This document shows, one piece after another, positions 43,566-52,319 of a stretch of 64,000 bases of DNA. Under the pieces are notes generated by a model. That model was given only the letters and a program-made list of their open reading frames with translations, did not search any database and was not told the origin of the DNA. The first letter of the stretch is position 1; each line of letters begins with the position of its first letter. Source of the stretch: Mucilaginibacter frigoritolerans (lineage in GTDB: Bacteria; Bacteroidota; Bacteroidia; Sphingobacteriales; Sphingobacteriaceae); the NCBI RefSeq assembly GCF_007830615.1, contig NZ_VLLI01000001.1, forward strand, positions 671,276-735,275. Reading direction: 5' to 3'. Made by a program: the position numbers and the translations under genes.

Positions 43566-45932
43566 ATGTTAAAAAACTACTTTAAAATCGCCTGGCGTAG
43601 TTTAAGAAAAAACCGCCTTTATAGTATTATTAACATTGGAGGCCTGGGCATTGGAATGGCTATAAGTTTTATGCTGCTCCTATACGTTTATAATGAATTT
43701 AGTTTTGATAAATTCAATACTAATGATGAGCGTTTATACCGGGTTTTGAGAAATCAGCCTAGTAATGGTGATATCATAACCAACTCGGCAACGCCGGTAC
43801 CGCTGGCACCGGTCTTGATTAAGGATTTTCCGGAGATTGATAAAGTTGCACGAGCCAACTGGCCGGATGATAATCTTATAAATTATAATAATAAAGCTTT
43901 AAAGATAAGAACAATGGCGGCCGATGCCTCGCTGCTGGATATGTTCAGTTTTAAATTTATTTATGGCACAAGGCAAAGTGCATTGTCAGATATTTCGTCT
44001 ATAGTGATCACCCAATCAGGTGCAAAAGCCATTTTTGGCGATGTCAATCCTGTTGGAAAAGTTATTAAGCTCAATAATCAATATCCATTAAAGGTAAGTG
44101 CGGTTATAAGCGACAACCCCTCTAATTCCTCCTTTGATTTTAAGGCCCTAATCTCCTGGCAAACACTGTCTGCCGAAGAAAAATGGATCAAAGATTCAGG
44201 CTGGGGAAATTATAGTTTCCTAACTTATGTAATGTTAAAACCTGGAGTATCGCTTGATGGACTTAAATCCAAAATGGCAAATGTTGTAGCTAAATATGAT
44301 CCTCATAACAAAGAAAATAAGTTGTTCCTCTATCCATATGCCAAATTCCATTTATACAGTGATTTTAAAAATGGAGTTAATACAGGAGGCAGTATTGAAT
44401 ATGTGCGTTTGTTTTTAATGCTGGCTATTGGAATTCTTTTAATTGCCTGTATTAATTTCATGAATCTGTCAACAGCGCGTTCAGAGCGGCGTGCGCGGGA
44501 AGTTGGTGTGCGTAAGGCAATAGGTGCACGCCGTTTTTCTTTGGTAATGCAGTTTATGGGCGAATCAATGTTGATGGCTTTCGCCGCATTCTTGCTCTCA
44601 ATCATATTGATTATTATATTAATTCCTGTTTTTAGTAATATTATTAATATAAAGCTCAGTGTTCCCTATAGTAATGTTTTTGCCTGGTTATCGGCATTGG
44701 GTGTAACCTTATTTACAGGTTTGGTTGCAGGTAGTTACCCGGCGCTTTTCCTCTCATCTTTTAGTCCGGTAAAGGTGCTTAAAGGACAGATTGTTAGTGC
44801 TAAATCAACGGTTACACCACGTAAAATATTGGTAGTAATTCAGTTTAGTTTCGCTATCTGTTTAATAATTTCAAGCATTTTTATTTATAAGCAGATAAAC
44901 TATATCAGAAATCGCCCTGTTGGTTATGACCGTAGTGGGCTGGTTGAAATGCCTGTTGAAGGCAATATGGTAAAACGGTTTGAAAACTTCAGGCAGGATG
45001 CGATTAACGCTGGTGCCATTACTGAAGGGGCAATGACTTCTGGTAGCATCACCAATAATGGAAGTAGTTCCTGGGGTATTATCTGGCAAGGTCAATTACC
45101 CGGCGAAGATAAGCTGCCAATAGATCAGATTGCTGTTACTTATCATTTTATCAATACCTATGGTTTAAAACTGGTTGAGGGGCGCGATTTTTCTGTTGAA
45201 TATCCATCAGACTCAGCAGCTATTATTCTTAATCAGGCGGCTGTACAATTAATGCGGTTTAAAAACCCTTTAGGACAGACTGTAAAATTTCAGGATAAAA
45301 ATTGCAAAGTGGTTGGTGTAGTTGAGAATTTTGTTTGGGGATCGCCATATGAGCCTGTAAAGCCAGCAATTATAGGATTTATTAAAGATTGGACGGGCAG
45401 CATTGCCCTTAGGTTGAATCCTGCAAAATCCATTTCAAGCAGCCTGGCTATACTGCAAAACATTTATAAAAAATACAATTCGGAATACCCTTTTGAATAC
45501 AAATTCACCGACGAATCATTTGCACGAAAGTTTAATCAGGAAAAGTTGTTAGGAACAATGTCAGCAGGTTTTACCTGCCTTGCTGTGATTATATCTTGTC
45601 TGGGGCTATTTGCGTTAGCGTCATTCTCTGCCGAACAACGGAAAAAAGAGATTGGTATCCGTAAAGTGTTAGGTGCTTCAACAGGAAATTTATGGTATAA
45701 TCTATCACAGGAATTTGTAAGGCTGGTAATCATATCATTTCTTATTGGCTCTGCTATTAGTGTATACTACATTAATCAATGGCTGGCTAAATTTACCTAT
45801 CATACTTCTGTTAGTTTGTGGGTGTTTTTAGCAACATTGATTATCAGTTTAACTATTTGCCTGGTTACCGTGAGCTGGCAGGCAATTAAAGCAGCGCTCA
45901 GTAATCCGGTAAACAGCTTGAAAAGCGAATAA
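43566..45932 (+). CDS. Double-FtsX ABC permease P5 (MacB-like)
   Basis: 788 residues, 86 bases after P4; that gap has no enhancer copy. Coupling motifs are GVRKAIGAR (first half, diverged) and GIRKVLGAS (second half). The first membrane block reads INFMNLSTARSERRAREVGV and the mid helix FSFAICLIISSIFIYKQINY. Ends NPVNSLKSE. It has the normal two-half layout with eight membrane helices. Substrate unknown. Confidence 0.92.
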   Translation: MLKNYFKIAWRSLRKNRLYSIINIGGLGIGMAISFMLLLYVYNEFSFDKFNTNDERLYRVLRNQPSNGDIITNSATPVPLAPVLIKDFPEIDKVARANWPDDNLINYNNKALKIRTMAADASLLDMFSFKFIYGTRQSALSDISSIVITQSGAKAIFGDVNPVGKVIKLNNQYPLKVSAVISDNPSNSSFDFKALISWQTLSAEEKWIKDSGWGNYSFLTYVMLKPGVSLDGLKSKMANVVAKYDPHNKENKLFLYPYAKFHLYSDFKNGVNTGGSIEYVRLFLMLAIGILLIACINFMNLSTARSERRAREVGVRKAIGARRFSLVMQFMGESMLMAFAAFLLSIILIIILIPVFSNIINIKLSVPYSNVFAWLSALGVTLFTGLVAGSYPALFLSSFSPVKVLKGQIVSAKSTVTPRKILVVIQFSFAICLIISSIFIYKQINYIRNRPVGYDRSGLVEMPVEGNMVKRFENFRQDAINAGAITEGAMTSGSITNNGSSSWGIIWQGQLPGEDKLPIDQIAVTYHFINTYGLKLVEGRDFSVEYPSDSAAIILNQAAVQLMRFKNPLGQTVKFQDKNCKVVGVVENFVWGSPYEPVKPAIIGFIKDWTGSIALRLNPAKSISSSLAILQNIYKKYNSEYPFEYKFTDESFARKFNQEKLLGTMSAGFTCLAVIISCLGLFALASFSAEQRKKEIGIRKVLGASTGNLWYNLSQEFVRLVIISFLIGSAISVYYINQWLAKFTYHTSVSLWVFLATLIISLTICLVTVSWQAIKAALSNPVNSLKSE

Positions 45933-46024
45933 GTTATTCATCATTTTTGAAAAACAACTTTACGGACAGCTAAACTATTTACCAGCGAGTTGAGTAATAT
46001 TTTATTTAAGTGTAATAATACAAC

Positions 46025-48415
46025 ATGATAAAAAGCTATTTTAAAATTGCATGGCGTAACCTGCAAAAAAACAAATTGTACTCTTTTGTTAATATTATAG
46101 GTTTAACTACAGGAATTGTAAGCTGTTTGTTAATAGGCATTTATTTAAAGCATGAGTTGACCTATGACGGTTTTAATAAAAATGCCGATAAAATTGTGCG
46201 CGTTACCATGGAATATAACCACGGTGGAGGATCGCAAAAAATGGCCTGTACTGGTACAAAAGTGGGTCCTCAATTTAGCAGAATGTTTCCTGAGATTGTT
46301 GACTATGTGCGATTGTACAAAAGTTCAAAGATAGTTAAGCTCAATAATCAGTTATTTGAGGAAAATAATTTTTTGTATGCAGAGCCGTCCCTGTTTCAGA
46401 TATTTTCATTTAAACTGAATAATGGAAGTATCGCCGACGCCTTGAGCTCGCCTGATAAGATGGTTATATCCCAAACAATTGCAAAAAAATATTTCGGTGA
46501 TGAAAATCCGGTTGGGAAAACTTTAAAAGCCGGAGATAAGAATTACACAGTTTCGGCTGTTGCCGCTGACGCTCCTTCAAATTCACAGTTTAAATTTGAT
46601 TTTTTAGTTCCCTTTAGTACACTCAATCAGGCAAAAAAAGAGCAATACTATGGTGCCAACTATATAACTTACCTGCTGCTTAAAAATAAAGACCAGATAC
46701 AACCTTTGCAACAAAAGATAAACGGCTATATGAAAACGGTTGACAAAGAAGAGCTTAAATTGCCCGATGGCCAGTTTTTAGCTTTTTACCTGGAGCCGTT
46801 AAAAAGGGTTCATTTATATTCAAACCTTCCGGGCGATATGGAACCAGCAGGCAGCATCGTTTACGTATATGTTTTGATTGTAGTAGCTCTGCTAATTTTA
46901 ATTATTGCATGTGTAAACTACGTTAATCTTTCAGTTGCCCAATCTGCAGGGCGTGGGGCTGAGATCAGCATCCGTAAAGTTATGGGAGCAGCCCGATCTC
47001 AACTGTTTACGCAGTTTATTGGAGAGGCATTGCTGGTTACTTTTATTGGGGTTGTTTTAGCAATTGGTATTTCTTGTATTGCATTATCGTACTTTAACCA
47101 GTTATCGGGAATTCAGTTTAAATATGGAGCTTTTTTTGATCCCGAAATTATAATCAGTGTAATTGTATTAGCCATAGTTATGGGATTAGCCGCGGGGATT
47201 TATCCTGCGCTACTGTTATCTAATGCCAAACTATCAAAAATATTAAAAGCCGGTTTTTCTTTTACTTCCGGAAAAGGAACACGGAAATCGTTGATTATTT
47301 TTCAATTTGTTATCTCCATATTTCTGATCATCACTACGGTGGTAATATTACAGCAGCTATCATATATCCGCAATAAAGACATTGGTTATAATAAAAGCGA
47401 TGTAGTGGTTTTACCTATTGGTTATAATAATATGAGTATGACGCGTATAAACGAACTTAAAAAAGAAATACGCAATACTCCCGGTGTTGAAAGTGTAGCC
47501 ACTGCAAATAACGAACCTGTAAATGTAATGTGGGGTGATGCGATAAAAACTGATGATGGAAAAAGTTTAACTGTGAATGCTTTACCTATGGATGAGGACT
47601 TTATAAAAACCCTCCAGTTGAAAATAATTGCCGGTAAAGATTTTGATCATACGGATGTTTTGCAGATGGATACTACTAACAATTATAAAAATTTCCATTA
47701 TTCGTTTATATTGAATGAAACGGCAGTAAGGGCCTTGGGGTGGACTCCGGAACAGGCTATTGGAAAGAAAATTTCAAAAGATTTACCCGGAACAATAAAG
47801 GCAGTTGTTAAGGATTTTAATTTTAAATCATTTCATAGTACCATTAGCCCATTACTTATATTTTTAGATTATTATCAAACCGGAGATCTGTTTGTGAGGA
47901 TAACAGGTAAAAATACTTCAAATACAATTGGAGCAATTGAAAATATTTGGAAGCAACGGGTGCCGGAACGGCCATTTGAATACAAATTTTTAGATGACGA
48001 TTATGATGCGCTTTACCGTAATGAACAACGTACGGCAAAAGTTTTTACAACTTTTTCAGTGTTAGCGATATTACTTGCTTGCCTTGGGTTATTCGCCATT
48101 ACTGCTTTCTCTGTAGTACAAAGAACCAAAGAAATTGGTATAAGAAAAGTACTTGGCGCTAATATATCGTCTATCGTTTTGCTGATCTCAAAAGACTTTT
48201 TGTTGATGGTTTTTATTGCTATGATAATTGCTTCGCCTGTTGCATGGTTCATGTCAAATAAATGGCTTCAGGATTTTGCATACCGGATTCATATCAATGC
48301 CTGGATATTTATTGTAGCTGGCTTAGCTTCCCTGGTAATAGCAGCGGTTACAATAAGTATTCAGGCAATTAAAGCAGCTTTGGCTAATCCGGTAAACAGT
48401 TTAAAAAGCGAATAG
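46025..48415 (+). CDS. Double-FtsX ABC permease P6 (MacB-like)
   Basis: 796 residues, 92 bases after P5. The first half is the most diverged of the set: YVNLSVAQSAGRGAEISIRK with SIRKVMGAA in place of G(I/V)RKVLGA. The second half is standard (GIRKVLGAN). The periplasmic part between the halves has a VNVMWGDAIKTDDGKSLTVN stretch. Ends NPVNSLKSE. It is the last permease of the first transcription unit, followed by the DUF4097 gene after 105 bases. Confidence 0.92.
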   Translation: MIKSYFKIAWRNLQKNKLYSFVNIIGLTTGIVSCLLIGIYLKHELTYDGFNKNADKIVRVTMEYNHGGGSQKMACTGTKVGPQFSRMFPEIVDYVRLYKSSKIVKLNNQLFEENNFLYAEPSLFQIFSFKLNNGSIADALSSPDKMVISQTIAKKYFGDENPVGKTLKAGDKNYTVSAVAADAPSNSQFKFDFLVPFSTLNQAKKEQYYGANYITYLLLKNKDQIQPLQQKINGYMKTVDKEELKLPDGQFLAFYLEPLKRVHLYSNLPGDMEPAGSIVYVYVLIVVALLILIIACVNYVNLSVAQSAGRGAEISIRKVMGAARSQLFTQFIGEALLVTFIGVVLAIGISCIALSYFNQLSGIQFKYGAFFDPEIIISVIVLAIVMGLAAGIYPALLLSNAKLSKILKAGFSFTSGKGTRKSLIIFQFVISIFLIITTVVILQQLSYIRNKDIGYNKSDVVVLPIGYNNMSMTRINELKKEIRNTPGVESVATANNEPVNVMWGDAIKTDDGKSLTVNALPMDEDFIKTLQLKIIAGKDFDHTDVLQMDTTNNYKNFHYSFILNETAVRALGWTPEQAIGKKISKDLPGTIKAVVKDFNFKSFHSTISPLLIFLDYYQTGDLFVRITGKNTSNTIGAIENIWKQRVPERPFEYKFLDDDYDALYRNEQRTAKVFTTFSVLAILLACLGLFAITAFSVVQRTKEIGIRKVLGANISSIVLLISKDFLLMVFIAMIIASPVAWFMSNKWLQDFAYRIHINAWIFIVAGLASLVIAAVTISIQAIKAALANPVNSLKSE

Positions 48416-48520
48416 TTAACCTGCCAGCAACTTTTTTATTAATAACAATATTTTTCGATTAGATGCAACGCAACGAATAAATGGCGTGTCTATTATATAA
48501 ACTAAATAAAATATAAAGAG

Positions 48521-49561
48521 ATGAAAAAGTATTTATTGCTGTTATTTATCGCCTGCCAAAGCTCTGTTCTTTTAGCGCAGGATTGGAATAAAACCCCTTA
48601 CGAAACTAAATCGCTATCAAGTGACGCCATAAAAGATGTTTATGTAGAAACTTCAGGTGGCAGTATTGCTGTTAGCGGTGCAGCCGGCGAAGCACCACGA
48701 GTTGACGTTTTTGTACATGGTAACAATAACCAGGAGCTTTCTAAAGACGAAATTAAAAAAAGACTGGATGAAGATTATAAGCTGGAAATTTCGGTAAGCA
48801 ACCATGAACTGCATGTTTTAGCAAAAAGAAAACATGATGGTGGGATTAACTGGGATTGGAGAAGACAATTGAGTATTTCTTTTAAAATATATGTACCTAA
48901 AAATGTGGATACTCATTTAGGAACCAGTGGTGGCAGTATTCATCTTGACAATTTATCAGGTAATGAAAACTTTAGCACCAGTGGTGGCAGTTTACATGTA
49001 GATGCTTTAACAGGATTAATTAAAGGAGAAACATCAGGCGGTAGCATTGAAGTGTCTAATTCAGGTAATGATATTAACCTGGAAACCAGCGGAGGTAGCA
49101 TCCACGCCAGCAATTGCCACGGAAAAATAAAGTTAGAAACCTCTGGCGGTTCATTACATCTTGATGATTTGAAAGGATCAATAAATGCAAATACCAGCGG
49201 CGGCAGCATTCAGGCCAATAGCATTGAAGGCGAATTAATTACAGGTACTTCTGGCGGCAGTGTCAATTTAACAAGAATGGCCTGCAGCCTTGAAGCTTCA
49301 ACAAGCGGTGGTAGCATGCATGTAGATATGGATCAGGTAGGCAAATATGTAAAATTAGACGTTAGCGGTGGCCACGTCGACTTAAAATTGCCTGCAAATG
49401 TTGGAATGAACCTGAATCTTTCTGCTGATAAAATAAATTCAGTATCAGTAAAAAACTTTAGCGGCGAGTGGGAAAAAACACATATTAAAGGAAGTATAAA
49501 CGGTGGTGGCATTCCAGTTAATGTTGACGCCAGCGGCAGTCTTAATCTGACCTTTAATTAA
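48521..49561 (+). CDS. DUF4097 protein with an 18-residue TSGGS beta-solenoid, exported
   Basis: 346 residues. A signal peptide ends near LLAQ (residue 20). An N-terminal region includes one isolated TSGGS (44-48). From residue 135 there are eight TSGGS motifs at exactly 18-residue intervals (135, 153, 171, 189, 207, 225, 243, 261) and a relaxed ninth (VSGGH near 281), each followed by a short beta segment such as IHLDNL or LHVDAL. This is the pattern of a right-handed beta-solenoid. DUF4097 proteins are called putative adhesins or stress-linked envelope proteins; the role is unknown. It ends the first array unit directly before a strong terminator. It may be cargo, a scaffold, or an envelope sensor for the system. 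Confidence 0.88.
   Translation: MKKYLLLLFIACQSSVLLAQDWNKTPYETKSLSSDAIKDVYVETSGGSIAVSGAAGEAPRVDVFVHGNNNQELSKDEIKKRLDEDYKLEISVSNHELHVLAKRKHDGGINWDWRRQLSISFKIYVPKNVDTHLGTSGGSIHLDNLSGNENFSTSGGSLHVDALTGLIKGETSGGSIEVSNSGNDINLETSGGSIHASNCHGKIKLETSGGSLHLDDLKGSINANTSGGSIQANSIEGELITGTSGGSVNLTRMACSLEASTSGGSMHVDMDQVGKYVKLDVSGGHVDLKLPANVGMNLNLSADKINSVSVKNFSGEWEKTHIKGSINGGGIPVNVDASGSLNLTFN
48923..49354 (+). repeat. Eight tandem 54-bp coding repeats in the DUF4097 gene
   Basis: Eight units of 54 bp, each beginning with the codons for TSGGS. The first codons vary (acc agt ggt, aca tca ggc, acc agc gga), so the repeat is kept at the protein level while the DNA has diverged. This argues for an old array held by selection, not recent slippage. 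Confidence 0.85.
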
Positions 49562-49589
49562 CAGAATAAATAAGATTTTCATTTAGGGT

Positions 49590-49646
49590 AAGCGGTACTC
49601 CTGGTTCTTTTAGCGTAAAGAACTCTGGAGGCCGCTTTTTATTTTT
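49590..49646 (+). terminator. Strong terminator at the end of array unit 1
   Basis: AAGCGG pairs with CCGCTT, CTCC with GGAG and GTTCTTT with AAAGAAC around a short TAGCGT loop, followed by a T-rich tail. It lies 29 bases after the DUF4097 stop and separates unit 1 from the P7-P8 unit, whose enhancer begins 88 bases later. Confidence 0.85.
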
Positions 49647-49733
49647 GATATATTATCCAAATACTAGACTTTCTATTTATATAACTCTAAATAAGCCATC
49701 CTAATGCGCATGGTTATCACTATCAAAAGCTAG

Positions 49734-49772
49734 TGTATCATAATCGAACACAAGGTGTTACGACATCGGACA
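49734..49772 (+). promoter_or_regulatory. Enhancer element B upstream of P7
   Basis: Second copy of the 39-bp element. Units start at 49734 (TGTATCATAATCGAACA) and 49756 (TGTTACGACATCGGACA), again 22 bp apart, each TGT-N11-ACA. It lies 52 bp upstream of promoter B. The rest of this 303-base gap is the unit 1 terminator and AT-rich DNA. Confidence 0.8.
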
Positions 49773-49824
49773 GTTTTAATTGTGGTTCTATCTTAATTAA
49801 TTGATTATTAGTTTGTTAATTGTT

Positions 49825-49841
49825 TGGTATGGGTTTTAAAT
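49825..49841 (+). promoter_or_regulatory. Sigma-54-like promoter B
   Basis: TGGTATGGGTTTTAAAT: conserved TGG(C/T)ATG -24 half, then a T-rich -12 half without GC. It is 40 bases before the P7 ATG, the same offset as promoter C to P9. Confidence 0.55.
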
Positions 49842-49864
49842 ATACAATCTGAAAATATATAAAC

Positions 49865-52288
49865 ATGATCAAAAACTTTATAGTAACTGCCTGGCGGAGC
49901 CTGCAAAGAAATAAGATTTTTTCTTTTATAAATGTTTTTGGTTTAGCCGTTGGCCTTGCTTGTTGCATGCTGATCAGTTCCTATTTGTATAAGGAACTTA
50001 CCTATGATACTTATGCCGTAAATTCAAAGCAAATTTACAGAGTTGAGCTCCATTCAAACGGGAATAATACTACAGCCGATTTTCCAAGTGTTGATGTTGC
50101 TGTTGGGCAGGGGATAAAAAGTGCATTTCCTTCAGTTTTGGCAACAACCCGTTTAACCGGACGAGGCGCTGTATTTGTAAAGTACCAGGAAAAGGTATTT
50201 AAAGAAGAAAAGATAGCCTTAATAGATTCAAATTTCTTCCGGTTTTTTTCTATTCCACTATTGGAGGGCGATGCCAGAACTGCACTCGCCGAACCCAAAA
50301 CCATCGTTATAACAAAGAATTTTGAAAAGAAATATTTTGGGGGTGCTTCATCGCTTGGCAAAATGATTACCGTTGGAAATGATTTGGTTAAAGTAACCGG
50401 AGTAATTGATAAAATACCGGATAATTCCCATTTTCATGCTGATGCTTTTATGAGCATGATAACTTTTGTAAGCCCGTCAGTCAAACAGACATGGAGCAAT
50501 GTGGGGTATTTTACTTATTTGTTACTGGATAAAAACGCTGATACTAAGAAATTAGAAGCAGGCTTTCGTCAACTGGTAGCAAAATTCGTAGTTCCCGAAA
50601 CTCAGCACGATATGGGAGTTAGTCTTGCGGAAGCACAAAAATCTGTGAATAGTTTTATTTTCTTTTTACGACCCCTTACCGATATTCACTTACATGCTGC
50701 AACGAAATATGAATTTGAGTCGAACGGTGATATTCACTACATCTACATTTTTGGGGCTTTGGCCATTTTTATTTTACTACTTGCCTGCATCAACTTTACT
50801 AATCTTTCAACTGCCAGTTCCTCAAAACGTGCAAAAGAAATCGGTATCCGCAAGGTATTGGGATCTGAAAAGAACAGGTTGATTTCACAATTCCTGGTCG
50901 AATCGGTATTGCTCACATCATTGGCAATGCTTTTTGCCCTGGGTTTCGTTTATCTGTTACTACCTTACTTTAATAATGTATCAGGAAAACAAATCAGTAT
51001 TGGATTCTTCTTTAGCTATAGTGCAATACTTTTGGAAGTGACGTTAACACTTATGGTAGGCTTGCTTGCCGGAATTTATCCTGCATTTTTCTTGTCTTCA
51101 TTCCAAATTATTGCCGTTTTAAAAGGGAATAACACTATTAAACCCGGCAGCAAAGGAAGTTTACGGAGCAGCTTAATTGTTTTTCAGTTTGCTATTTCAA
51201 CAGCGTTGATTATATGCACGTTAGTAGTGTATCAGCAACTGCATTTTATGCAAAACAAAAAGCTGGGTTATGATAAGAACCAGGTATTGGTAATAAACGA
51301 CGCCAGTGCATTGGATAATAACACTGAGGCATTCAAGCAACAGCTTTTAAATGATAACCGGGTAGTGAATGCTACAGTTTCAAACAATGTTCCGGGCGAT
51401 AATAATGCAGGTGGTACTGAAATTTATGTTAAAGATTTAGCGGATAAAGGTACCCGGAATGAAATACAAACTCATATCTATTGGATTCAAAATTCTTATA
51501 TCCCTACCCTGGGAATACAGCTTGCTAAGGGCCGAAATTTCTATCCTTCAGGCCCTGCGGATTCTGCATCAGTGATTATTAATGAGGCCGCCGTACGTGA
51601 TTTGGGTTTTGGAAATATTGATCCGATTGGCAAAACTATTGTACGTTCGGGACAACATCATTATAATATTGTTGGGGTAGTAAAGGATTTTAATTATACA
51701 TCTGCGAAGCAAAAAATAGCTCCTTTGATGATGATGGCATCAAATAATAGCAGGGGATCAATAATAGTAAAGATAAAAGCCAACAATGTTCATCAATTGG
51801 TAAATGATATTAAAAATCAGTGGAGTGCTTTTAATGCAAGTACGCCATTTAGCTATTCATTTCTGGATGAACGGTTTGCTTCTTTGTATAGCCAGGAAGA
51901 ACGTACGGGGCAAATATTTACTTCGTTCTCTTTTGTGGCTATTATTATTGCATGCCTTGGTTTGTTCGGGCTTGCAGCATTTATGATCCGCCAAAGGGTT
52001 AAAGAAATCGGTATAAGAAAAGTATTGGGTGCTTCTTCAACCAGCATTACGGCCTTATTATCAAAAGAGTTTTTAAAACTGATTGTTATTGCATCGTTAA
52101 TTTCATTTCCATTAACCTGGTACGCAATGCATCAATGGCTGCAGGATTTTGCCTATCGCATCACTATTCAGTGGTGGGTATTTTTATTAGCAGCAGGTAT
52201 TGCCCTGCTTGTTGCAACCATTACTATAAGTTTTCAATCAATTAAAGCGGCGCTGGCAAACCCGGTTAAGAGTTTGAGAAGCGAGTAA
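49865..52288 (+). CDS. Double-FtsX ABC permease P7 (MacB-like)
   Basis: 807 residues, first gene of the unit behind enhancer B. It begins MIKNFIVTAWRSLQRNKIFS. Coupling motifs GIRKVLGSE (first) and GIRKVLGAS (second); the first-half block is INFTNLSTASSSKRAKEIGI. The mid helix reads FAISTALIICTLVVYQQLHF. Ends NPVKSLRSE. Its C-terminal half closely follows the P1/P4 type. Eight predicted helices and two periplasmic domains, no fused ATPase. Confidence 0.93.
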   Translation: MIKNFIVTAWRSLQRNKIFSFINVFGLAVGLACCMLISSYLYKELTYDTYAVNSKQIYRVELHSNGNNTTADFPSVDVAVGQGIKSAFPSVLATTRLTGRGAVFVKYQEKVFKEEKIALIDSNFFRFFSIPLLEGDARTALAEPKTIVITKNFEKKYFGGASSLGKMITVGNDLVKVTGVIDKIPDNSHFHADAFMSMITFVSPSVKQTWSNVGYFTYLLLDKNADTKKLEAGFRQLVAKFVVPETQHDMGVSLAEAQKSVNSFIFFLRPLTDIHLHAATKYEFESNGDIHYIYIFGALAIFILLLACINFTNLSTASSSKRAKEIGIRKVLGSEKNRLISQFLVESVLLTSLAMLFALGFVYLLLPYFNNVSGKQISIGFFFSYSAILLEVTLTLMVGLLAGIYPAFFLSSFQIIAVLKGNNTIKPGSKGSLRSSLIVFQFAISTALIICTLVVYQQLHFMQNKKLGYDKNQVLVINDASALDNNTEAFKQQLLNDNRVVNATVSNNVPGDNNAGGTEIYVKDLADKGTRNEIQTHIYWIQNSYIPTLGIQLAKGRNFYPSGPADSASVIINEAAVRDLGFGNIDPIGKTIVRSGQHHYNIVGVVKDFNYTSAKQKIAPLMMMASNNSRGSIIVKIKANNVHQLVNDIKNQWSAFNASTPFSYSFLDERFASLYSQEERTGQIFTSFSFVAIIIACLGLFGLAAFMIRQRVKEIGIRKVLGASSTSITALLSKEFLKLIVIASLISFPLTWYAMHQWLQDFAYRITIQWWVFLLAAGIALLVATITISFQSIKAALANPVKSLRSE

Positions 52289-52319
52289 TAAAATATATTC
52301 GATAATAAATAATAAAGCC

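Noticed and set aside
48923..49354. Regular 54-bp repeats that could suggest a CRISPR array
   Set aside because: The repeats are in frame, encode TSGGS every 18 residues within a signal-peptide protein, and have diverged codons. There are no unique spacers.
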